A stretch of 64,000 nt of DNA. It comes from Diabrotica undecimpunctata (taxonomy: Eukaryota; Arthropoda; Insecta; Coleoptera; Chrysomelidae). Below the pieces are notes generated by a model. It had not been told where the DNA came from. It ran no database searches and was given only the letters and a program-made list of their open reading frames with translations. This document shows, in pieces, positions 12,318-22,194 of this stretch (the first letter of the stretch is position 1; each line of letters begins with the position of its first letter). The position numbers were made by a program, and so were the translations under genes. The stretch lies in the NCBI RefSeq assembly GCF_040954645.1, contig NC_092807.1:50600991-50664990 (forward strand). The letters are read 5' to 3'.

Positions 12318-13261
12318 CTTCTTCTTCCTCTTTGTAAGCAATTCTGCTTGTTCATTGGCGGATTAATACCTCTATGGAAGGTTGTCACTCCATCTTTTGC
12401 GAGGTCGTTCGATACTTCTTCTGTCGATTGGTAACTTATCTCTTGCTACTTTGACGACGCGAGTCTCCCCCATTCTGCTTATGTGGTTATTCCATTCTTT
12501 TTTCTATTTTGTGTCCATTCATTTATACACTGTACGTTATATTTTCTTCTAATGTCTTCACTTCTCTTTCGATCTCTCAGCGTATTTCCTGTAATTCTTC
12601 TCGGTACCTCATCCCTGCCGTTTCCAGTAGCCTCTGCTTTGTGGCTGTGTCGGGTCTTGTTTCTGAGGCGTATGTCATTATTGGTCTTACACTGGCTTTA
12701 TAAATTCTTGACTTCATCTGTGTTAATGTATCTGTTTCGCCATATAGTATTATTAAGGCATCCTGATGGTCTATTTGCTTTTTGTACTTGATCTCTCACT
12801 TCTTTGTCTAGGTGTCCATAGCTAAACAGTGTAATTCCCAGGTATTTTGTTTCCATTACTTGTTCAATACTGATGCCATCAATTTCTATTTTACATCTGG
12901 TTGGTTCTTTGCTGACTACTATTGTTTTAGTTTTCTGAGATGAGATTGTCATATTAAATTCTTTTGCTCTTGTGTTAAATCTGTGGACCAGTCTTTGCAG
13001 ACTATCTTCATCTTGGTCTATCAATATTGCGTCGTCTGCGTAACAGAGTATTTTGATTTCTTTGTTTCCTATTCTGTATCCTCTTCCTTTGTTAACGGTT
13101 TTGATGATTTCATCCATGATCAAATTGAAGAGCATGGGGCTCAAGGAATCCCCTTGTCTTATTCCGCTGTCTATTTCTATAGGTTCTGTAAGTTGTCCAT
13201 CCATTTTGTTGTTTTGGTAGAAGTTATCGATAGTTTTTATAATGTTTAGGGGAACTTCTCT
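12318..13261 (-). mobile_element. 5'-truncated LINE (family L1a) nested in an older LINE
   Basis: On the minus strand a 168-codon open segment (13204-12698) reads through GIRQGDSLSPMLFNLIMDEI, CYADDAILIDQDEDSL and KYLGITLFSYGHLD, the catalytic palm and thumb of a non-LTR reverse transcriptase with the YADD box intact. Decayed C-terminal sequence and an (AAG)n tail at 12318-12329 follow. An 11-bp direct repeat AAACCAATAAT flanks the copy, and both flanks belong to another LINE. It is about 80-90 percent alike by eye to the 8286-9843 copy. Confidence 0.88.
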
Positions 13262-13390
13262 AAACCAATAATGAAAGAAGTATATGAATTTAATATTAAA
13301 ACCTATTTGGCCTTTGTCGATTACACTAAAACGTTCGACCGTGTGAAGTGGAGAAAGTTATGGTTGGTATTAGAAACCGACAGTAAAGGT
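13262..13390 (+). mobile_element. Older LINE fragment, right half
   Basis: After the repeated AAACCAATAAT the translation continues with KEVYEFNIKTYLAFVDYTKT then FDRVKWRKLW, the finger/palm block with the first catalytic Asp region of a non-LTR reverse transcriptase. Similarity is lost by about 13390, where another junction must lie. Confidence 0.65.
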
Positions 13391-13795
13391 AAAAATCATC
13401 GATTCTCTCTTGCGGGCTCAGACAAACGTATAAGAACGTGGCAACGTCCAGGCGAGAGATGTGCTCAAGCATTTGTTGCTGAGGGACTTCTATTTGGTGG
13501 AGAGTCAGTTATAGCATGTGGGGGCATATCCTTTCACGCTCGCACGAGTCAGTCTTTATCAAGAATAAGACATTGACTGCGAGTATGTACCTGACACAGA
13601 TTCTAGAAGACCATATTTTACCGTTTATGGTTATTCTCACACTGCTCAGATAGTTACTGAGTATCTTAACGAGGTTAAAATCACAAGAATTGTTTGCACT
13701 ACTTGCAGTCCAATATCAGTCCCATAGTTCATTTGTTTTTCTATTTTATTTTAAATTTTCAAAGTATTATTCGTCAAAAAAATTTCGGTACATAC
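13391..13795. other. Unassigned stretch between two LINE fragments
   Basis: Less AT-rich than its surroundings near 13400-13560, but no protein family or RNA is recognised. It could be sequence from a third repeat. Confidence 0.3.
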
Positions 13796-15250
13796 CTAGC
13801 TCGTTAGATTAATGGTGTAATTATTTCCTACGTCTTCCGATACCCAGTCGCCATTTTTCTCGATCCGTCCTAGATTTTCCTCTATTTCTCCATCTCCCAT
13901 TTCCCGATTTATGCCTTCTCTCCAACTGAGGCGAGGTGTTCCTCTTTTTCTTCTACCACGGAGTTGCCATATTAGGATTTGATTTGGAAGTCGATCTTTG
14001 GGCATTCTTTGAACATGTCCATACCATCTTATTTGTTGGGTATTATTATCTTCTACTATTTTATGATTTACTTTCATGATTTCTCTTATTTTACCATTAA
14101 ATCTCGATCCAATCTCGATTTTCCTGCCGAACGTCAGCAGAAATCCATTTCGGTTGCCTCCAGTTTTCTCTTGTATCGTTCCTTTATCTGCCATACTTCA
14201 CTTCTGTAGGTACTTATACTTTTAATAATTGTGTTCTATATCCTACGTTTGTTACTATTTGTTATTCATTGGTCAAAAAGTATATTATTAAGAAGGGATA
14301 TTGCTTTTCTTCCCTGGTTGTTTCTTTCTTCTATTGTGTCGTCTACATTCCCTTTTTTTGTGAGGATCATACCCAGGTACTTACATGTGTCGCAATGTCT
14401 GATGTTTATATTTCTCGAATAATTTTCTTGTCATATATTCAATATCTTCATATTCTTGCGCTATTACTAGTTGGTGCAATTATCGCTGCATTATTTAGCA
14501 TTTATTTTTTTTTTAGTAATACTACAAGTGTTGACAGTAACCAGTCTGTTGTTACGAGACTTGATACATACATTATGTTGAAGAGGTATAGTAGTGAATA
14601 TTTACCTTTATAGTCAACTAGTGTGATTACTTAGCTGAATATTTTATCTGGTCTGGTTGGTTCTCTTTTCTCTGCTAGTTTTAGGCTCTTTTAATCTCGC
14701 CTAAGGTTATTTTTCTCGCAGTCGATATATTTTCCATTTGAGCTACTGTTTTTAGTCTTCAAGCAGTTGCTTAATGTATTTTAATAATTGCCATTTGTCG
14801 TTGAACTGTGTATTCCAGCTATTTCTTTTACCTCAGTATGTACTAAATATGTCATTATTTTTCTGCAGTTTCAAGACATTTTGTGTTTTTTTTTTCTTCT
14901 GTAACTTAAATTTTCATTCTAATTTTTTATTGATTTTGAACTTTTTCCATATTTTTATTTTGTTTTAGCCTGTTGTCCGTCAGTCTCAGAGTTTGTCATT
15001 CATTTTTGGTTCTCCTTATTAATAATTTTGCATTTTTTTTGTAATTTTTTGAACGATGGTTTTCTGATTCCATTGGTCTTCGATTTTATGCCTCTCGTAA
15101 GTTTTTGTAACTATTCTCCTAGCTTCAGTATAATTTTTTGGCTATTATTTTGAATACATTTGTTTTATCTGATATGAAATTATTATAGATCTTATCCGAT
15201 TGGAAATTATTTAAGCCTACTCGACCTTTGTGTTCCTAGTAAAGATTATT
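13796..15250 (-). mobile_element. Degraded non-LTR retrotransposon with internal deletion (family L2a)
   Basis: The minus strand gives a decayed N-terminal reverse-transcriptase part (DWLLSTLVVLLKK near 14500-14560, with a REPTRPDKIFSEVI block upstream of it). The thumb KYLGMILTKKGNVDDTIEER lies near 14380, and a 132-codon C-terminal frame (14194-13796) holds IRWYGHVQRMPKDRLPNQIL and a basic RGRRKRGTPRLSWREG block. The catalytic palm with YADD is missing, so an internal deletion is likely. The copy at 55385-56168 is the same family. Confidence 0.75.
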
Positions 15251-16280
15251 TATTTTAGAGATATTCCTTTTGTCAATGTTTTTATTTGTGAGTAATTGCA
15301 TCAACGGTTTGTGTTACGCTATGAAATGCTTTGTTCTAATTAAGAAAACAAATAGGTCTTAGTTTACAGCTATGCATATTTGAATTAAGAATTAAGACAT
15401 TAACACGAAATAATCTATATCTGGTTTGTAGTCCGTTCTAAATTCAATGATGAATGAAGAGTGATTTTTAAAAATATAAAAATATTTCGACAAAATTCGT
15501 GTTATCAGAATTTATTATTTTGGACCAGTTTCAAAAATCCTAAAAACGGATAATTCGGAAAGGATCTTCCTACAATATATTTTACTTGCAGTCAGAGTTC
15601 TAAGTGTCACGTTGCGTCATAACTAATATGTAATACATTTTACAAAGAAAAATGAAACTCGAAATGGAACAGTATCGGCGAATGCAGGATAGATAAAATT
15701 TACAACTTCTAATGGAAAAGACCACCTACGTTTTGGCAGAGAGCCCAGAACATTATTAAATGAATAAGACAATATATTATAAACATCGTGTAAGTGTAAA
15801 CATCGGTGAAAATCATATTTTACACTACGTTTGAAAACATGTTTGAAATATCAACGAGCGGTTCATTTAGCATGTACGACCTTGTATTGAGTTTTCTAAT
15901 ATCCGTATAAGTCAGTTTGGACTGGATGCTTGAGTATTTTTTTGTAAAAATATTTATATAATTACACAATAAGTAAATACGATCAATGCCGATATCAACT
16001 ATCAGTTGTTAACTATCAGTCAAATTGAGAATGACAAATATAGTGATATGAAATATGGTGATAAAACGTCGCGAAAAAGGTTAAAAGAACTGTTAGAAAC
16101 CACGTTAATTGGCAACTTCAATATTTGAGACCTCTACTCTTTACTCATTGTTGTAATTATGTTTGTGTATCTTAAAGGGATGTTTACGTTTTCTAATAAC
16201 TCTAACGCTGCTCATAATTCGAAGGGGACGAATGCTTCCTGAGAATCCACAAAAGCCATATGGATTGGTACGTTTTAGTC
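15251..16280. other. AT-rich intronic stretch
   Basis: No family, RNA gene or clear repeat is recognised in this part of the gene 1 intron. Confidence 0.4.
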
Positions 16281-16650
16281 GATACTATTACGTCGTAAAC
16301 CAAGCAACACCACGTAACTCATTTTCTTTAACTTTACAGGACAGCAATAACAAAAAAAACTTACTTTTGTTGACAATGAATCCAGCAACCCAGCCATCAA
16401 TGGTTTTGGTATGCGCACTGAATGAGATACGTGGTGTTGTGGTTATGTTGCTAAATATTATACGTGATGTTGCTTTATTGCGATTACAGAGAAATCTGTT
16501 TTTTTCGCTGATTCAGACTGACACAGATTTTTTTCAAACTAAGGTCATTCAGATATTCCGCGTGAGATTTCGCATCAAATGAAACAAAAACACTATTTTA
16601 TCAAAACATTGAGTTACGTGGTGTTGCTCGGTTGACGACGTAAAGTATTC
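16281..16650. mobile_element. Small MITE with 41-bp terminal inverted repeats
   Basis: The left end 16281-16321 and the right end 16610-16650 are inverted copies over about 41 bp with few mismatches (core CAACACCACGTAACTCA on the left, TGAGTTACGTGGTGTTG on the right). Internally, ATACGTGGTGTTGTGGTTAT (about 16427) and ATACGTGATGTTGCTTTA (about 16459) repeat the subterminal motif. At 370 bp with no plausible protein, it fits a miniature inverted-repeat element. The open frame across it is incidental. Confidence 0.7.
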
Positions 16651-17283
16651 GTAGATGTGCAAATGATCTATGATCCTAAACGATTTTCAGCCTGTTCGAC
16701 AGGTTAGTAGAAGTCCAGCTTGTTGGTTAGGTGATTTGTTATAATATTAATAAACAATTGTAGAGGCGCTGTAATAGCAATATTTTTTGGTAACTTTAAA
16801 GATTTGTTTAGTGTACTTTCTTAAATATAAGGATGACTTCGGAGCTGTACCAATTGTGAGGGAACTTATTTGCTCTATTTTTCTCTCACCGATTTCCAAC
16901 ATTTTAAATGTAATTTTATCGCGTCCTATAATATATATTTTTAATTTTTAATTTGTTTAAGGCATATCTCAAATATTTCCGGTTTTGGTGTGGATTATGT
17001 TATTACTGTAGTAATATTATTAGCAGTTAAATGCTAATTAATATTTTTAAAAGATTGTTTGCAAGTTGAATGTCATCCAACTCTGAACAAATATCTACTG
17101 TATTTTAATTCTTTTTTTCGTCTATATGAGGTGTTATAATATACACTATTGAGAGTTAAAACTGAAATACAGGAGGCAGACGTCATAATATTGATTAAAA
17201 CAAAAATACATATGCTTTGTAGGTATGCTATGAAGGTATACTTCAACCCAGATGTCCAGTTATGTCCTATATTATATGTAGTG

Positions 17284-17286
<3 letters not shown>
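16651..17286. other. Unassigned AT-rich intronic stretch
   Basis: Nothing recognised before the (TA)n array. Confidence 0.35.

Positions 17287-17362
<76 letters not shown>
17287..17362. repeat. (TA)n microsatellite
   Basis: An uninterrupted TA dinucleotide run of about 75 bases. Confidence 0.98.
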
Positions 17363-17369
<7 letters not shown>

Positions 17370-17507
17370 GCACCGTACTGAAGACGACCAATAGTCAGAA
17401 ATACGTATATACGGTTGCCTTCCATCTATATACCTTTTTTGGTTTTTTGTTTTGCGAGACATGCCATTTTATTTTAATTTTTATTATTCACTCGCATTAT
17501 CCTTTTC

Positions 17508-17513
<6 letters not shown>

Positions 17514-17545
<32 letters not shown>
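17514..17545. repeat. (TA)n microsatellite, short
   Basis: A TA run of about 32 bases between the two longer arrays. Confidence 0.95.
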
Positions 17546-17549
<4 letters not shown>

Positions 17550-17583
17550 AATTAGAATAAAGTTTTATTTTGAGGTTGCAGTC

Positions 17584-17588
<5 letters not shown>

Positions 17589-17665
<77 letters not shown>
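17589..17665. repeat. (TA)n microsatellite, left flank of the Gypsy insertion
   Basis: A TA run of about 77 bases that abuts the left LTR. The TA array on the other side of the element (23943-24014) is its continuation, so the retrotransposon landed inside a microsatellite. The 4-bp target-site duplication would be ATAT, but cannot be told apart from the array. Confidence 0.97.
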
Positions 17666-17671
<6 letters not shown>

Positions 17672-17976
17672 GAATTTATTAAAAGGTTCAATATTTATAA
17701 CACTTACGGATTTAATTTATTTCTTTATTTATATTAACTTATCTGACAATAATTTATTATATCCGTACGTACAAATTCGCGAGCGCGGGTCTTGAGTATT
17801 AACTGGCCCTCCATATAAAAATGTTGTATTTATATACGAAATCCTGATATACTGGAATAGTCGAGAACATCAAGTTGGAGAATTCACCATAATTTGAATC
17901 TAGACTTCCACCGAAATTTCTACAATAAAACAGAATAATTAGTCATAAAAGTTAGGCCAGTATATTTATCGTAACA
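17666..17976 (-). repeat. 3' LTR of the Gypsy element
   Basis: 311 bp, TGTTGTGAAT...ATCGTAACA as read on the plus strand. It matches 23632-23942 base for base by eye. The pol stop codon lies inside it at 17966-17968. Confidence 0.97.
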
Positions 17977-20900
17977 TTGCCCCCCTCTTAAAAGATGGTT
18001 CCTCCTGGAACCTTGTCGGGACTGGAACCGGAACTGTATGCTGGTATCGGCAACTGGACCCTCTTTTACAACTTCCAGTTGTATAAAAATGACAAGGGAC
18101 GGTTTTCTCTCCGCACCAGTAACTATGCGGATTGCAACAGACTAACACCTGGACTTCGGTGTCTTTAAAGATCTCCTCCACCATATTTCGGATAACCCTC
18201 CAATCTAATTGGCGGCACTCCAACTTTGGCATGGCTAACTTTTGCACGTCGGACTCTAGTACGTGCTCTCTCAATTGAAGTAAGGCTTCCCATACATCTC
18301 GGTAGGTAGGTTGGTCACGGGCAGTGTCTTTTGTTACCAGGTAGAAAAGGTAACGTGATGCATCTTGGAGTTTCAAGGTTTTACCGGGAGCTGGCACCTG
18401 GCATTGAAGTTCTGCAACTCGACCAAACTTCCTTCGAAAGACGGATGCCAACCCTGGTGCGTCTTTGATACTGGCCGGGATGGTGAGGGCCAGCGAGTAG
18501 TCATCGGGGAGCGCGAGTAGATCTTGCTTTTCTTCAGTGGTAACACCATGTCTCGCTTTACCGGTACCTCCATAGGCACCCATGAATTCCTCAAACGTGA
18601 GGTCAGACACATCGTGGACTTGGTTTACTTCCACTTCTTCATCTACGTCGTGGTCACCTTCGAAAGACGCCAGCCGGTTATGATGTACTATCATCGGCTT
18701 TCCCTTCGGAATCTTGCTTATTCGGTAGATGACATCGTTGATCTTCTCCATAATGAGGTATGGACCTTCCCAAAACTGCTGCAATTTGGGAGAACAACCT
18801 TTTCGCTTCTTGGGATTATACAGCCATACTTTGTCGTTCTTCTTAAAGCAACCCTTTTCGGCTTGTGTATCGTACCGTTTCTTCATTCGGTCGCTAGCGA
18901 TCTGAAGGTGGGAACGGACCAACTCATGTACATCGTCCATTCTTCTTCGTAATTCGATCACATAATCTTCACCTGCTACATCTTCTCCAGGTCGACACCC
19001 AAACTCTAGATCACAAGGTAGTCGCATTTCGCGTCCGAATAGGACTTTCGCTGGTGTCTGGCCTGTTGATTCGTTAACAGCAGATCTGTAGGCCATTGTG
19101 AAGAACGGAAGGTATTGGTCCCAGTCTCGCTGATGATCGGACACCATCTTTGTCAAATATTTGCCAACTGTCCTATTCATCCGTTCTACCATACCATCAG
19201 ATTGCGGATGATATGCTGTAGTTCTTGTTTTCTTCATGCCTAGTCTATCACATATTCCTTGGAATAGATCGCTTTCGAAGTTCCTGCCTTGGTCACTATG
19301 GATCTCCAAAGGCACTCCAAATCGGCTGATATATTCTTGGATCAACTTATCTGCAACGGTGGCGGCCTTCTGGTCTGGAAGTGCGTAAATCTCGACCCAC
19401 TTACTGAAGTAATCCATTACTACCAGCATGTACTTGCCTCCATTTTCACTTTCTGGAAATGGCCCAGCGATGTCCAAAGCTATTCTTTCAAACGGGCTTC
19501 CAACATTATATTGTCTCATAGGAGCTCTCCTTTTCCGGTGAGGCCCGTTACTCGTAGCACAAATAGTACATTTCTTACACCAGTCTTTTACGTCGTCGGA
19601 ACTGTTCATCCAATAAAACCGTTCCCGAATTCGCTGAAGGGTTTTCCTTACACCAAAATGCCCTCCCGATGGACTGTCGTGTAACTGACGAAGTACTTCG
19701 GCTATTCTGCTCTTTGGGATCACCAACTGTCTTCTTTTCTCTGCACCGTCATCATTTTCCAGGACTCGTTTGAGCAAGCCATCTTCGATGATAAATGAGT
19801 CCCACTGGGCCCAATACGTCTTAACTACTGAGCATAGGTTTGATATTTCCTGCCAAGGTGGTCGACGGTTTTCCTCTTTCCATTTTCGGATTTTCTGTAT
19901 AACTGGATCTCTCTCTTGTTCTTCCCTTATCTTAGTAGGCGTCCAGTCGTCGTTGACAATCGTCGTTCTTAGCACTGCTGCTTCCTTGGATTCCGTTTTG
20001 TTGCAGTGGGAACACTCTGCGGGGCATGGCCTTCTGGAAAGAGAATCAGCATTTCTGTGGCTAACTCCGGCTCGGTGCTCAATCTTAAAATCGTATTCTT
20101 GGAGTCGTTCGATCCACCTGGCTATCTGACCCTCTGGATTTTTAAACTGCATCAACCACTTAAGGGCGGCATGGTCGGTTCGGATTAAAAACTTCCTTCC
20201 ATAGAGGTATTGATAGAAGTGCTCTACTGATTTAACTACTGCTAGAAGTTCTCTTCTCGTGACGCAATAATTCCGCTCAGGTTTTGAAAGAACTTTACTA
20301 AAATATCCGAGGACTCGTTCCTGTCCTCCTTGAATCTGAGACAGCACTCCTCCAATTCCCACATTACTTGCATCCGTATCTAAGATGAACTCTCCTTCTG
20401 GCAGTGGATACCCCAAAATTGGTGCTGTTATTAAATGCTTTTTCAACGTTTCAAAGGCATTTTGGCAGTCTATATCCCAGCGGTATTCTCTTGCTTCCTC
20501 TGTAAGTCGCGTTAATGGCTTAGCGATATCTGCAAACTTCTTAATAAACCTCCGGTAGTAAGTACATAGTCCAAGAAAACTTCTCACTTGATGTTTGTCA
20601 GTTGGTTTTGGCCATTCCTTAATGGAATCGATTTTTCCCTTATCCACGGCCACTCCTTCTTTACTGACTATATGACCCAGATAATTGACTTTACCTTGAA
20701 ATAGCTGGCACTTCTTGGGGTTTAGCATCAATTGGGCAGCTTTAAGTCGATTAAAAACGTTTTCTAAATTCCTCAAATGATCTTCGAATGTCTCCCCCAA
20801 GACGATTATGTCATCTAAATAAACCAGGCATGTTTTCCAAGATAACCCTCTCAACACATTTTCCATAAGCCTCTCAAATGTCGCAGGAGCATTACAAAGT

Positions 20901-22194
20901 CCAAATGGCATAACGTTGAATTGCCACAATCCAGATCCTGTGGTGAAGGCTGTCTTTTCTTTATCGACTGGGTCCATTTCTACCTGCCAGTATCCAGACT
21001 TCAAATCTAAAGTAGAAAACAATTTACTTCCAGCCAATGTGTCCAATGTGTCATCGATCCGAGGCAGAGGATAACTATCTTTCTTGGTAACGTTGTTCAG
21101 CAAACGGTAATCCACACAGAACCTCGTCGTTCCGTCTTTCTTCTTAACCAGGACCACCGGAGAGACCCATGGACTCGTAGAAGGTTCTATCACCCCGTCT
21201 TTCTTCATTTCCTGAACAATCGTTTCAGCTTCCTCTCTCTTCGCCTGTGGTAATCGTCGAGCTGTTTGACGAATTGGCTTAGCATTACCAGTATCAATTT
21301 TATGCTTAACAACGGTAGTTCTTCCCGTCTTTCCTCCTTTCGGTACGAAAATATCACGATACTGCCGAAGAAATTCCCTTAATTTCCTTTTCTCCATCTG
21401 ATTTAGAGACTGTCCTGCAACTGCAACCATTTGGTCGAATTTGTCGTTGGAATTATCAGATGTTGTCGCCTGACGAATTATGGATGTCACAGGTACACAA
21501 GTTCCTACTTTTGTCTCTTTCTTTATGGTCACTGGGTAGTCGTTGACATTGATAAGTCTCACAGGAATTTCTTTAGCCGAAGTCACCAATTCCTTTCCAA
21601 TTATGATTCCACGGCCAACCTCATCGTCGTGGTTCCAAGGCTCCATCATAACAGGTCTCCCTTCGTCTACAATTCCCTGTAGTCGCGCTACTATGATCGT
21701 TTCGCTTCTCGCAGGCACGACTGTATCTTCTGTAATGGCTGCTTGCACAGTGTTGTCATTATGTGGATGGAGAAATACCTCCTCGTTGCCAACTTTGATT
21801 ACCTTATTCTTAAAATCCAATTGGAATCCATGCATATTCATTACGTCCATTCCTAATATAACATCCTCTTCGATGTCAGCAACTATAACAGTATGGACAA
21901 ACTTTTCTGCCCCAATTCCCAATTGTACCTGGATTTCTCCATGAATGTTGGCATTTTCACCTGTAGCGGTCCGAAGTCGTAACCTCGTTGGTAACAGTTT
22001 CTTTCGGCTGTTTATAACTGTCGGGCGTATAATGGTTCTGGTCGCTCCGGTATCCACCAACAACGTATGCTTTTTACCATTTATGTCTCCATCTACATAT
22101 ACACTATCTTCACGACATTTCAAAGAAGCTATTAGTATGAGAGGGTCTTTGGAAAAGTTCTGGGTCGAAGCTGCCCCCCTAAGGCTGACCCGTT
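17966..22194 (-). CDS. pol: Gypsy Pol: protease, RT, RNase H, integrase, macrodomain-like region, CCCH finger
   Basis: The frame is open from the gag stop region to 17966. Residue numbers here count from the codon at 22123, the first listed start-like codon (TTG); true synthesis is probably by -1 frameshift from gag. Protease DTGA is at 24-27. RT spans about 275-490 with TLDLKSGYW (Asp 373) and YLDD (435-438). RNase H has DTDAS (582-586), Glu 625, Asp 650 and Asp 693. Integrase has H815/H822/C849/C852 and the triad Asp 884, Asp 944, Glu 980 (35 residues between the last two), then GPY at 1120-1122. A TARG1/OARD1-like macrodomain region follows at about 1205-1330 with GLASVFRRKFGRV, RYLFYLVTKDTA and QPTYRDVW. 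The loop that carries the catalytic Asp in TARG1 looks shortened (ECRQLDW). Last is a C-x7-C-x5-C-x3-H finger at 1344-1362. The last codons overlap the polypurine tract and run into the LTR. Confidence 0.95.
17977..17991 (-). promoter_or_regulatory. Polypurine tract
   Basis: On the minus strand AAGAGGGGGGCAA directly precedes the LTR (TGTTACG...). This is the plus-strand primer site expected next to the 3' LTR. It lies within pol and codes part of the last residues (KRGA). Confidence 0.85.

Noticed and set aside
16163..16582. 139-codon plus-strand open frame
   Set aside because: It crosses the border of the MITE at 16281-16650 and has no family features, so it is incidental.
17149..17691. 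Open frames rich in Tyr-Ile repeats
   Set aside because: They are translations of (TA)n microsatellites.
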